Shown: piece by piece, positions 1 to 9,786 of the stretch | Layout of the letters: the number at the start of each line of letters is the position of its first letter | Position numbering within the stretch: position 1 is the stretch's first letter | Assembly: GCA_032718475.1 (NCBI GenBank) | Contig: JAUCBJ010007463.1 | Location: 32,501 to 61,024 of the forward strand | Reading direction: 5' to 3' | DNA: 28,524 nucleotides | DNA from: Nemertoderma westbladi | Lineage: Eukaryota > Xenacoelomorpha > Nemertodermatida > Nemertodermatidae | The notes under the pieces: generated by a model | Told to the model about the DNA's origin: nothing | Databases searched by the model: none | The model's input: only the letters and a program-made list of their open reading frames with translations | Translations under genes and position numbers: made by a program

Positions 1-520
1 TGGTCCATGATTCGGAGTTCTTGCATGTTCCATACATTCTACGGCGTTCGATATGATTCATGCTTTGCGGACTACTTGAGGCATATATATTCTTGCCGCC
101 GTCAGTGTTGTGAGTGGTTATACACTTCCTGACTCTGTGCCCAGAAACACCAGTGGCTAGAAAGATGCAGAACGCAAATCTATTAACTGTCCACACGTCC
201 ATTCTTGCGTCTGCAGACTCACTGCAACAAATACTGACTGTCTGATATTGCCCCAACACCGCATTTGTATACTGATTTCTGCTGTTTTAATCTGTGTCAC
301 ATATGGATTCATGTTAATAGTTGGAGAATACTTACGAATAACCGGTAGATCTCTTGGTTTTCATGATCATTGAGGTAAGCGGAGGGGTTTACTATTCACA
401 ATTGCCTAGTTCAAATAACAGTGGTTTGTATGAGCTTATGCTGTTTCATAGTCCCCAACGTATGTGAGTTAAGTTTTCCCTATATGCAAGTAAAATTCCT
501 TTATTTATTTATTTGTATTT
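1..520. other. Unique flanking DNA, no gene seen
   Basis: I see no convincing coding region, RNA gene or repeat family here. The last 20 bases are a TTTA-type simple repeat that abuts the truncated 5' end of LINE copy A1. Microhomology between this run and the element (ATTTG) may mark where the 5' end was joined. Confidence 0.6.
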
Positions 521-1481
521 ATTTGAAGTGTTATGGGGCGTCCTCCAAGGAGACACACTTGCACCATTCTTGTTCATTATTGTGGTTGACTATGTTCTAC
601 GCATGTCCTTAGATCATCATAATGATGATGGGGTGATGATAACTCCACCTACTGGCTCCAGAAGTCGAGGAAATCCTGCCAAGTACCTAACTGATCTAGA
701 CTTTGCTGATGACTTAGGAGTACTCTCAGAATCATTAGAGGGAGCCCAACGGCTCCTCAGCTTATTAGAACATGCTGCTTCTAGTGTTGGTCTTTTTATT
801 AACTCCAGAAAGACCAAAATTTTGACAGTTAACTTTGAAAGTCCTCAGCAAGTCTCCGATCGGATGAGCATAAGCTCAAAGGATGGTATGCTTAAGCATG
901 TGGACGACTTCTGTTACCTGGGATCATGGATCCGGAAGTCAGGTGAGGACCTTCGAATACGTAAGGGAAAGGCATGGGCAGCCTTGAATAGGCTTTCCAG
1001 GATTTGGAAGTCACCGAGAATTAATCGGAAACTTAAGGTCCGATTATTTAGAGCAGCAGTAGTCACAGTACTCCTCTACGGGAGTCCATGCTGGGCTCTA
1101 ACTGCTGAAGACACCAAATCTCTGGATGGCACATTCACAAGAATGCTACGCCGGGTACATTGTGTCAAGTACAATGCACACATCTCCAACCAGACACTAT
1201 ATAACATTGGAGGTGTCTCATTGGTTCCCCCAAGCTTGACACTAGAACAAAATCGCCTCCGCTTTGCAGGACATTGCTTTCGCCGTGAGGACCAGCCAGT
1301 GCATAATCTTGTACTTTGGCAGCCTCATGGAGTGAATAAGCATGGTGGACAGCCCATGACTTTCTTGAGACGCATCTTAAAGGACACTGGCCTTGAAGAT
1401 GCGGATGATCTAGCAAATGTCATGGGTGATAGGGAGTTGTGGCGGTGCAATTTTGTCGATAAGCCGGCACAGCATTCTTAA
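521..1481 (+). pseudogene. Partial LINE reverse transcriptase (C-terminal third), copy A1
   Basis: This open frame covers the back of the reverse transcriptase. It has the VLQGDT segment (motif 4), then LDFADDLG with the catalytic FADD aspartates (motif 5), the thumb region and the C-terminal domain. The latter contains LLYGSPCWALT and SLDGTFTRMLRR, typical of RTE-clade elements, and the frame ends at KPAQHS. It lacks the endonuclease, the linker, reverse transcriptase motifs 1-3 and any start codon of its own, because the copy is 5'-truncated. No frameshift or stop interrupts the 320 codons, so the insertion is recent. It would not be expected to make a working enzyme. Any upstream start would be fortuitous. 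Confidence 0.88.
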
Positions 1482-1540
1482 AAATGCAGCTGCAATGCAG
1501 CATGCCGAGCCGATCCTAGTAGTAGTTGCTTTAGTAGTAT
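521..1540 (+). mobile_element. Family A RTE-like LINE, copy A1, 5'-truncated
   Basis: The copy starts abruptly inside the reverse transcriptase gene at ATTTGAAG and runs to the family 3' end, with a short 3' UTR after the stop and a TAG-type tail near 1516-1526 that degrades to about 1540. It is collinear with 6994-5992 (minus) of full-length copy A3. A six-base duplication (GCCGAG) precedes the tail. 5' truncation with an intact 3' end is the normal product of target-primed reverse transcription. Confidence 0.9.
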
Positions 1541-1624
1541 TATTTACAACATTACAATATTTTGAAATGATGACTATGATCCGACTATCATGACTATTAT
1601 GACAAAAGTCCTTATTTTAATGAG

Positions 1625-2442
1625 TCACTGTTTACTGTCACTGTTTACTGTCACTGTTTACTCTCACTGTTTACTCTCACTGTTTACTCTCACTGTTTAC
1701 TCTCACTGTTTACTGTCACTGTTTACTGTCACTGTTTACTGTCACTGTTTACTGTCACTGTTTACTGTCACTGTTTACTGTCACTGTTTACTGTCACTGT
1801 TTACTCTCACTGTTTACTCTCACTGTTTACTGTCACTGTTTACTGTCACTGTTTACTGTCACTGTTTACTGTCACTGTTTACTGTCACTGTTTACTGTCA
1901 CTGTTTACTGTCACTGTTTACTGTCACTGTTTACTGTCACTGTTTACTGTCACTGTTTACTGTCACTGTTTACTGTCACTGTTTACTGTCACTGTTTACT
2001 GTCACTGTTTACTGTCACTGTTTACTGTCACTGTTTACTGTCACTGTTTACTGTCACTGTTTACTGTCACTGTTTACTGTCACTGTTTACTGTCACTGTT
2101 TACTGTCACTGTTTACTGTCACTGTTTACTGTCACTGTTTACTGTCACTGTTTACTGTCACTGTTTACTGTCACTGTTTACTGTCACTGTTTACTGTCAC
2201 TGTTTACTGTCACTGTTTACTGTCACTGTTTACTGTCACTGTTTACTGTCACTGTTTACTGTCACTGTTTACTGTCACTGTTTACTGTCACTGTTTACTG
2301 TCACTGTTTACTGTCACTGTTTACTGTCACTGTTTACTGTCACTGTTTACTGTCACTGTTTACTGTCACTGTTTACTGCCACTGTTAACTGTCACTGTTT
2401 ACTGTCACTGTTTACTGTCACTGTTTACTGTCACTGTTTACT
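1625..2442. repeat. 13-bp minisatellite, about 63 units
   Basis: The unit CTGTTTACTGTCA is repeated head to tail with almost no variation. A few units read CTGTTTACTCTCA, clustered near 1650-1710 and 1800-1830, and the last units decay. Three units make 39 bp, so the array stays open in several frames and gives a 303-codon low-complexity frame that is not a gene. Each unit holds TGTTTAC (forkhead-type core) and CTGTCA (TALE homeodomain-type core). Confidence 0.97.
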
Positions 2443-3412
2443 CCACTCTAAACCCGAGCAACATCCTGGAGAATATGTCAAGATTTGCTGGAATCTGCTA
2501 ATGCAGGAGTGATAAACCTGTAGTCGGTATATAAAAGCTTCTCCTGTCACAGCACACTGGCATCATTAAATCTGCAGGCCATTCAATTACATACCATCGC
2601 AAGATTCACAATGATATAGGCTGGTGTATTGTCATCGGAACCGGTATAGTATCAGATGACAGAAGAATGCCATTGCATCCACGACCTTCTAAAAAACTGT
2701 CATTATCACGTTTTGAATCTCACGTGCCTTCTCTGTAGAAATCATATATAGCCTAATATTGCCCAAAGAACTGACTAACACTGCGCATCATATACCAATA
2801 AACTTGGGGAAGAAAACAGCACAACTAATGTAGATTGTTTGTGGCCGAGCCACAAAAATAAAGGCATCCTTAGCTTAGCATAGGGGTACCTACCATTAAT
2901 CAACCTGTCTGTCTGTCGTGTTTGAACGTTAATAACTCGTTCAATACACATTGAAAAAATAAATTAGTATTATAATGATATATAATATAATCAATTAAAT
3001 TAATATTAGTTACTCATGACACGGGTTTTGTGGTGTTCGCAATTAGATGGATTCATATATAATAAGTTAGAAATTTCAAACTTGTATTTTTTTCGACTTG
3101 GTGCCAGCACCAAATTGTGAAATATGTCAATTTTGTAAAATAATTGTTTGAACCTGTTTTTTGCGCAATAGGGTTTATTTGGGTTCTGGTTTCGATGGAA
3201 TATATACGAGTTGAACCAGGCGTATCAAACTTTTATCAATATATCAATTTATTGTGTTACCTTGTTTCTTGCGTTATACGGGATTTTGGAAGGTTCTGAA
3301 TTCAATGGAATAAGTCAAAATTGCATAAGAGTTCTCAATCTTGAATTTTTCGGCGATTGGTGAAACTTGTTGTGCCAGAACCAAATTTCTTAAAATAAGC
3401 AAATTAATCAAT
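2443..3412. other. AT-rich spacer, no gene; degenerate repeats
   Basis: No coding region is supported. A perfect 8-bp hairpin, TTTGTGGC/GCCACAAA with a 3-nt loop (about 2838-2856), lies just before AATAAA and could be the 3' end of an unknown transcript on the plus strand. Between about 3030 and 3660, diverged copies of one module recur: a CCTTGTTTCTTGCG-like box followed by a GG(A/T)TTCnnTGGAAT-like box. The 27-bp array that follows arose from this module. Confidence 0.55.
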
Positions 3413-3547
3413 AGATGGTATCACCTTGTTTCTTGCGTTAGATGGTATCACCTTGTTTCTTGCGTTAGATGGTATCACCTTGTTTCTTGCGTTAGATGGT
3501 ATCACCTTGTTTCTTGCGTTAGATGGTATCACCTTGTTTCTTGCGTT
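3413..3547. repeat. 27-bp minisatellite, 5 identical units
   Basis: Five perfect copies of a 27-bp unit (starting AGATGGTATCACC, ending TTGCGTT) lie in tandem. The box CCTTGTTTCTTGCG also occurs once upstream near 3261, so one segment of a diverged repeat was amplified recently. Twenty-seven bp is a multiple of three, so the array reads open, but nothing suggests it is translated. Confidence 0.95.
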
Positions 3548-4676
3548 ATACGGGCTTATGAGGGTCTTGAATCCGACGGAATCAATAAAAACAGTACTGG
3601 ACAGGACATCTCAAACTTGTACTTTTTGGTGATGGGTACGAAATTTGGTGCTAACACCAAAATTTGCCAAATTACGCCGAATAATACGAGTAGCGATAAT
3701 AATAATAATAATAATAATACGAGTCATCTGGAAAATTAGAAATGTATTCCATTAGAATCAGCGGAACGGCCCACAGAAAACCTGAAAATGTGAATTTCTA
3801 GTATCATATTTTTAAGTCAATTAAAATTGTGGTGTTCAAACTGAAAAGTGCTCATTACTTTTTTTTCATTTTTTGCCTACGTAGAGGACTAAAGCTACCA
3901 TTTATAGTAAGCAGATCATTTTTAAATATTTTCCAATGGATTTTGCGCCCCAAAAAAACTTATATAGAAAAATGATTAGCTAAAAATTGGACTTTTCAAA
4001 TTATTTGAAAATTGTTCACTACTTGAAATTTTGGTGCTGTAAAATAACCACCCCAATAAATGTTTCCGAAATTTTTTTTCGTTCTGATTAAGACTAGTGA
4101 AATCTACTTACAAACAAAAAATCAGAAGTTTTCGTTAAAAAACTTGTAGAATTTAGAGGATGGATTGGGGGGGGGGGGGAGTCAATATGACCCCCACCAC
4201 CCCCCCTCCCTGGTATTTGTACAATTTATAGCCTGGTACTAATAGGGTTAAGTACCATGCACGGCATGGCAGTTGTAGACTTATATCTAAAATATTGTGG
4301 TGATTATTTTTCAATTGAATTTCGGAGGAAGCAGTTAAACGAATGTTCTTAAAATCGGAATTAAAAATAATTTTATTATTTTTATGAGTCCCCATAGAAT
4401 TAGCTACAATTTTTCGCTGAGGCTTTAAGAGGGTAAATTAATTTAATAAAAATACCCATATTACTACATCGGCATAAGATGCTTTATACCAGTATTTGAA
4501 AAATAGGATATGTGGGGGCTATAAATTCCAATAACAACGGGTTATTTCAATTTACTTTAAGCGATAATCGTAACCGATTTCGAATCAATAATTTTAAATT
4601 TGAAAGAATTAGGTATAAAGGTCCAGAGGGTGGGCCCCATTCCAAGAGCTAATAAGTATGTTGGCCTAGCAAATAA
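3548..4676. other. AT-rich spacer with AAT microsatellite and G-tract
   Basis: No gene is supported. An (AAT)n run lies near 3698-3720. A run of 13 G (4167-4179) is followed within about 12 nt by a C-rich stretch (about 4191-4210), so the two can pair or form G-quadruplex/i-motif structures. The remainder is AT-rich without recognisable features. Confidence 0.55.
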
Positions 4677-5020
4677 CCATTTAACTAATTTATATACAAA
4701 CTATACCCAATGTACTGTATATACAAACTATATATCCAATGTACTGTATATACAAACTATATATCCAATGTACTGTATATACAAACCATCTAACTAATAT
4801 ATATACAAACTATAGACCCAATGTATATCCAAGCCATCTAACTAATGTATATACAAACCATATACCCAATGTATATACAAACCATCTAACTAATGTATAT
4901 ACAAACTATATACCCAATGTATATCCAAGCCATCTAACTAATGTATATACAGACCATATACCCAATGTATATACAAACCATATACCCAATGTATTGTATA
5001 TATATACTACTAATGTATAT
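4677..5020. repeat. 24-bp satellite, array S1 (about 14 units)
   Basis: These are units of the same 24-bp satellite found in four other arrays. Each unit is a TGTATATACA palindrome plus AAC, followed by either CATATACCCAA or CATTTAACTAA. S1 is more diverged than the others, with several stretched units containing TGTACTGTATATACA. It ends where the TAG tail of LINE copy A2 begins, so S1 and S2 look like two halves of one array split by the LINE insertion. Confidence 0.93.
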
Positions 5021-5984
5021 ACTACTAGGATCGGCATGCTGCATTGCAGCTGCATTTTTAAGAATGCTGTGCCGGCTTATCGACAAAATTGCACCATCAC
5101 ATGACATTTGCTAGATCATCCGCATCTTCAAGGCCAGTGTCCTTTAAGATGCGTCTCAAGAAAGTCATGGGCTGTCCACCATGCTTATTCACTCCATGAG
5201 GCTGCCAAAGTACAAGATTATGCACTGGCTGGTCCTCACGGCGAAAGCAATATCCTGCAAAGCGGAGGCGATTTTGTTCTAGTGGCAAGCTTGGGGGAAC
5301 CAATGAGACACCTCCCATGTTATACAGTGTCTGGTTGGAGATGTGTGCATTGTACTTGACACAATGAACCCGGCGTAGCATTCTTGTGAATGTGCCATCC
5401 AGAGATTTGGTGTCCTCAGCAGTTAGAGCCCAGCATGGACTCCCATAGAGGAGTACTGGGACTACTGCTGCTCTAAATAATCGGACCTTAAGTTCCGATT
5501 AATTCTCGTTGACTTCCAAATCCTGGAACACCTATTAAAGGCTGCCCATGCCTTTCCCTTACATATTCGAAGGTCCTCACCTGACTTCCGGATCCATGAT
5601 CCCAGGTAGCAGAATTCATCCACATGCTCAAGCATACCATCTTTTGAGCTTATGCTCATCCGATCAGAAAATTGCTGAGGACTTTCAAAGTTAACTGTCA
5701 AAATTTTGGTCTTTCTGGAGTTAATTTAAAGACCAACACTAGAAGCAGCATGTTCTAATGAGCTGAGGAGCCGTTGGGCTCCCTCTAGTGATTCTAAGAG
5801 TACTCCTAATTCACCAGCAAAGTCTAGATCAGTTAGGTACTTGGCAGGATTTCCTCGACTTCTGGAGCCAGTAGGTGGAGTTATCATCACCCCATCACCA
5901 TTATGATGATCTAAGGACATGCGTAGAACATAGTCAACAACAATTATGAACAAGAATGGTGCAAGTGTGTCTCCCTGGAGGACG
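5021..5984 (-). pseudogene. Family A LINE, copy A2, 3' part (decayed reverse transcriptase)
   Basis: On the minus strand this runs from the motif 4 segment (VLQGDT) to the family 3' end and TAG tail. It is clearly dead. The catalytic FADD is changed to FAGE, a TAA follows SSVGL near 5725, a one-base deletion near 5495 shifts frame after the RINR region, and about 15 bp are lost near 5095 before the C-terminus. Its first 36 bp lie at 9751-9786, separated by the inserted element A3. The two pieces join exactly at a duplicated 7-bp target (CCCCATA on the plus strand). Confidence 0.9.
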
Positions 5985-6165
5985 CCCCATACTACTACTA
6001 CTAGGATCGGCATGCTGCATTGCAGCTGCATTTTTAGGAATGCTGTGCCGGCTTGTCAACAAAATTGCACCGCCACAACTCCCTATCACCCATGACATTT
6101 GCTAGATCATCCGCATCTTTAAGGCCAGTGTCCTTTAAGATGCGTCTCAAGAAAGTCATGGGCTG

Positions 6166-9100
6166 TCAACCATGCTTATTCACTCCATGAGGCTGCCAAA
6201 GTACAAGATTATGCAATGGCTGGTCCTCACGGCGAAAGCAATGTCCTGCAAAGCGGAGGCGATTTTGTTCTAGTGTCAAGCTTGGGGGAACCAATGAGAC
6301 ACCTCCAATGTTATATAGTGTCTGGTTGGAGATGTGTGCATTGTACTTGACACAATGAACCCGGCGTAGCATTCTTGTGAATGTGCCATCAAGAGATTTG
6401 GTGTCCTCAGCAGTTAGAGCCCAGCATGGACTCCCGTAGAGGAGTCCTGGAACTTCTGCTGCTCTAAATAATCGGACCTTAAGTTTCCGATTAATTCTCG
6501 GTGACTTCCAAATCCTGGAAAGCCTATTCAAGGCTGCCCATGCCTTTCCCTTACGTATTCGAAGGTCCTCACCTGACTTCCGGATCCATGATCCCAGGTA
6601 ACAGAAGTCGTCCACATGCTCAAGCATACCATCCTTTGAGCTTATGCTCATCCGATCTGAGACTTGCTGAGGACTTTCAAAGTTAACTGTCAGAATTTTG
6701 GTCTTTCTGGAGTTAATAAAATGACCAACACTAGAAGCAGCATGTTCTAATGAGCTGAGGATCCGTTGGGCTCCCTCTAATGATTCTGAGAGCACTCCTA
6801 AGTCATCAGCAAAGTCTAGATCAGTTAGGTACTTGGCAGGATTTCCTCGACTTCTGGAGCCAGTAGGTGGAGTTATCATCACCCCATCATCATTATGATG
6901 ATCTAAGGACATGCGTAGAACATAGTCAACCACAATAATGAACAAGAATGGTGCAAGTGTGTCTCCTTGGAGGACGCCCCATAACACTTCAAATGGTTCT
7001 GTGTCACCGTCAACAGTAGACACAAATGATGTCGAACCATCGTATACTGATCTGATTGCTGCAATAATTTCATCAGGAATCCCATATAATGAAAGTATGC
7101 TGAACATACGTGAGCGAGAGACTGAGTCAAAGGCCTTGAAGAAGTCAACAAAGATAACAGCCAGATGCCTGTCTTTCTTTTTTGATAATTCTTCAATTAT
7201 CCTTCTAAGTGCCAAAATGGGCTCCATGGTCCCACGACCTTTACGGAACCCATTCTGATTTCCACGGAGCAGTCTCTCAATGGGATCCCTGATGCGATTT
7301 AATAGAATCCTATTGTATAGCTTTGCAGCAATCGAGATCAATGCGATTCCCCGAAAAGAACCATAGAGTGTTAGGTTGCCCTTCTTGGGAACTGGCACCA
7401 ACTTATTTGTTTTCATTTCTTGTGGGACTCTTGTTGTTCGGTACATGTCTACTATGATGGGATAGATGAGCTTTAAACACTCAGGTATTTTAAAGACCTC
7501 AGGGGGAACACCATCTACTCCACTGGCACGATTGGTCTTAATGCTCTTTGCAGCAGCCTTCACTTCTGCAAAGGAGATATCGCCAATGGGAATATCTGGG
7601 AGTACAGACTCAGACACTATTACTTCTATAAAGTTATCAGGCAATACCCTGTCATTATTGAGGAGCTTTTCAAAGTGGGCTTTCCAACCATTGAGGCGAT
7701 CGGCTGGTGATTCAGCCTTAACCTTGGTGGTTGGTTGGCTTTTCCGCCCAGTAAGCAGATTGATCGATTTCCATGCCTGGGATGATTGCCTGCTGTCGTC
7801 AGCATCATTGATGGCATCAACCTGTTGGTTTATTAGCTCCTGTAGATTAACAGAATACTGCCTGTTCAGGGACCTAGATGCAGCCTTAACTGCATTCTTG
7901 GCCGCTAAAGTCTGTTTGAGTCGGGACTCTTTCTGCGCCTTATGAAGGTCGTTTCGGCACTTTTGAATTTTGTTGTCAGTCCAGGGGGCCCTTTTCCTGT
8001 TTCGAGGGTATACAGGAACTGTTTCTGCAGCTGCTAACTTAACTGCTTTTGTAAAGGCAGTATAGCCCTCACAGTGATCTGCCGCCTCAGAGGCAAGAGC
8101 CTCATACCTGTTACTCAGTTGTAGTGTGAAGCTGGATCTCACACTTGGCTGTTGCAACAGAGAAGACCAGTCATGCCGCGGCAAGGCAGATTTCGTTGTT
8201 CTGCTAGCACGCAGACTGAGTCTTACCTTGGCCACAATAAGGCGGTGGTCACTGGAGAAGGGTCGAAGTGTAAATGCATTACAGTCTTGTATAGAGCTCC
8301 TGTATTTCCTACGAAACAGAATATGGTCTATCTGGGACTTGTGACCACTGGGTCCACTATGAGTCCATAGCTTTCCAGTTCGCTTCTTGAACTGGGTTCC
8401 AGCCGAAAACAATCCATTTCCAGAGATAAAATCCTGAAGATGGACAGAATTTCGGTTAACACTATTGCTATAGACCCAGGGCGATGTAGGTGATTGATGC
8501 AGACTTGCATTAAAGTCTCCCAGTAATGTAAAGAATGCATGCTGATCCACTCCATCAGTAGCTGCTTGTAGATTGTGGTAGAAATTTTCCACCTCCTCTA
8601 CAGGGGCAACACTAGTTGGAGAGTAGCACACAATCAGAACCACCTTAGGAAACTTCTTAGCCAGTCTTCCGGAACATGAGAAGTGGCAACGGATGATGCG
8701 GTTAGAGATTTGGTCTATTTTGTCCAATGCTGCATGTGCAGTTGGATTCATCAATAGACCAATTCCACCATTGCCACTATCATCTGCTGACGCGAGGGCG
8801 AGTCGCCAACCGCCCTCCATGTCCTTAATCACAACCTCATCAGTCTGTCCAGTCTGCATTCGGTGCTCTTGAACACCCACTGCGCTAAGAGAAAGCTTAT
8901 CTGCCAAGGCAGTCAGCTCACCTTGTCGCATTGGGGACCCGAGTGTTAGGGTGTTTACTGAGGCTAGTCTAGTGACTTGCCTCAGATTCACCAATGGCTT
9001 TGTTGGTCGGGGTGGAACATGAGAGTAGCCTCCAACTCCAGAATCCCTCTCCCCATCACAATCTGGCCTCCCTGGTGACCCAGGGTTTGGGCCTGAAAGG

Positions 9101-9330
9101 TCATCAGGAAAGGGACTCAAAGAATTGTTGGCTGCTCTCTCTCCAGTAGGGGGTGAGACAGGCAGCCGGTCAGGAGTTAACTGACGCCTGTGAGGCCGAT
9201 TGTGTCCGGTAATTCCACTGGCCTCTAGTGGCCGGACCTCCGCATTGCTATTGTAATCCATAGTGGGGGTTGGGGGGTGCTTTTTTGCCGAGTCAGCTCT
9301 CGGGGCAAATACCACACCCTGGTTTGCCAT
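6166..9330 (-). CDS. LINE ORF: AP endonuclease / reverse transcriptase, one late nonsense codon
   Basis: The frame has 1054 codons from the ATG at 9330; upstream codons stay open to a TGA near 9381 but lack another ATG. The first ~110 residues are Pro/Gly-rich and unassigned. The AP-type endonuclease follows: SVNTL (N126), QEHR (E155), GDFNA (271-275) and SDHR (360-363), catalytic positions known for the family. A basic linker leads to the reverse transcriptase: ASGVDGVPPEV (602-612), PVPKKG, FVDFFKAFD (727-735), VLQGD and FADD (840-843). The thumb and C-terminal domain contain LLYGSPCW and TRMLRR. The endonuclease nicks the target and the reverse transcriptase copies element RNA there. All visible catalytic motifs are present. 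A GGA-to-TGA change at 6168-6166 removes the last ~43 residues, which continue in frame to a TAA at 6034-6036. Otherwise the ORF is intact, so the insertion is young. Confidence 0.93.
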   Translation of the reverse strand: MANQGVVFAPRADSAKKHPPTPTMDYNSNAEVRPLEASGITGHNRPHRRQLTPDRLPVSPPTGERAANNSLSPFPDDLSGPNPGSPGRPDCDGERDSGVGGYSHVPPRPTKPLVNLRQVTRLASVNTLTLGSPMRQGELTALADKLSLSAVGVQEHRMQTGQTDEVVIKDMEGGWRLALASADDSGNGGIGLLMNPTAHAALDKIDQISNRIIRCHFSCSGRLAKKFPKVVLIVCYSPTSVAPVEEVENFYHNLQAATDGVDQHAFFTLLGDFNASLHQSPTSPWVYSNSVNRNSVHLQDFISGNGLFSAGTQFKKRTGKLWTHSGPSGHKSQIDHILFRRKYRSSIQDCNAFTLRPFSSDHRLIVAKVRLSLRASRTTKSALPRHDWSSLLQQPSVRSSFTLQLSNRYEALASEAADHCEGYTAFTKAVKLAAAETVPVYPRNRKRAPWTDNKIQKCRNDLHKAQKESRLKQTLAAKNAVKAASRSLNRQYSVNLQELINQQVDAINDADDSRQSSQAWKSINLLTGRKSQPTTKVKAESPADRLNGWKAHFEKLLNNDRVLPDNFIEVIVSESVLPDIPIGDISFAEVKAAAKSIKTNRASGVDGVPPEVFKIPECLKLIYPIIVDMYRTTRVPQEMKTNKLVPVPKKGNLTLYGSFRGIALISIAAKLYNRILLNRIRDPIERLLRGNQNGFRKGRGTMEPILALRRIIEELSKKKDRHLAVIFVDFFKAFDSVSRSRMFSILSLYGIPDEIIAAIRSVYDGSTSFVSTVDGDTEPFEVLWGVLQGDTLAPFLFIIVVDYVLRMSLDHHNDDGVMITPPTGSRSRGNPAKYLTDLDFADDLGVLSESLEGAQRILSSLEHAASSVGHFINSRKTKILTVNFESPQQVSDRMSISSKDGMLEHVDDFCYLGSWIRKSGEDLRIRKGKAWAALNRLSRIWKSPRINRKLKVRLFRAAEVPGLLYGSPCWALTAEDTKSLDGTFTRMLRRVHCVKYNAHISNQTLYNIGGVSLVPPSLTLEQNRLRFAGHCFRREDQPLHNLVLWQPHGVNKHG

Positions 9331-9750
9331 TCCACAGGGTGGGTGTCGCAATGGAGTCAGATATGAGGCCCATCACCCATATCTACTCTGGCGCACATGA
9401 CCCACCATTGGCTGTTGCAGCTCATCTGCTGGGTCATGCCCTGTACCCTTGCTGCCAGGTTCAGGTCGCAGTGAAGTGCTCTCAGAGTGGACATGAGAAC
9501 ACTCTACTCCTGACCAGCCATTGGTAGATCACCATCTGCCTGGTCAGGCCATATACCCCTGCAGCCAAGTATATAGGTCCTTAATCCAGGACCAAGGGCG
9601 TCCTTATCCCAGAACGAAGGGGGTCCTAGTTACAGGACCAGATTTGCCCTAGTAAGAGGGTCTATGCAGCTACAGGTGGCACCTCCTTTATGCTGCATGG
9701 AGGTGGCAAGTTTTCTTGATCAATGACCTAGAATACCTGACCTGACCTGA
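9331..9750 (-). promoter_or_regulatory. 5' UTR / presumed internal promoter region of LINE copy A3
   Basis: Non-coding leader of the full-length element. It begins with tandem TCAGG repeats (9736-9750) and contains short inverted repeats such as GGTCCT/AGGACC (9622-9639), so the RNA leader may be structured. LINEs usually carry an internal promoter here, but no specific promoter motif is obvious to me. Confidence 0.5.
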
Positions 9751-9786
9751 CCCCATAACACTTCAAATGGTTCTGTGTCACCGTCA
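9751..9786 (-). mobile_element. 5' fragment of LINE copy A2 (36 bp)
   Basis: This short piece matches the family A reverse transcriptase gene just before motif 4 (homologous to 6977-7012 in A3). It ends exactly where the rest of A2 begins at 5984-5991. It is the truncated 5' end of A2, stranded by the A3 insertion. The 24-bp satellite starts immediately beyond it. Confidence 0.9.

Larger units (their letters stand above)
5985..9750 (-). mobile_element. Family A RTE-like LINE, copy A3, near full length, nested in A2
   Basis: This is a roughly 3.76-kb element on the minus strand. It has a 5' UTR of about 420 bp beginning with three TCAGG-type repeats, one long ORF (endonuclease plus reverse transcriptase), a short 3' UTR and a (TAG)n tail. 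It interrupts copy A2: CCCCATA occurs at 5985-5991 and again at 9751-9757, one copy at each end, which is the target-site duplication. The A2 sequence resumes on both sides without loss. Length, single ORF, short 3' UTR and trinucleotide tail fit the RTE group; exact clade assignment is by inspection only. Confidence 0.92.

Noticed and set aside
1590-2501. 303-codon ORF with LFTVTVYCHCLLS repeats
   Set aside because: It is the translation of the 13-bp minisatellite (39 bp = 13 codons); no start context, domain or unique coding part.
2531-2541. TATATAAAAGC as a core promoter
   Set aside because: Isolated TATA-like word in AT-rich DNA without supporting elements or a downstream gene.
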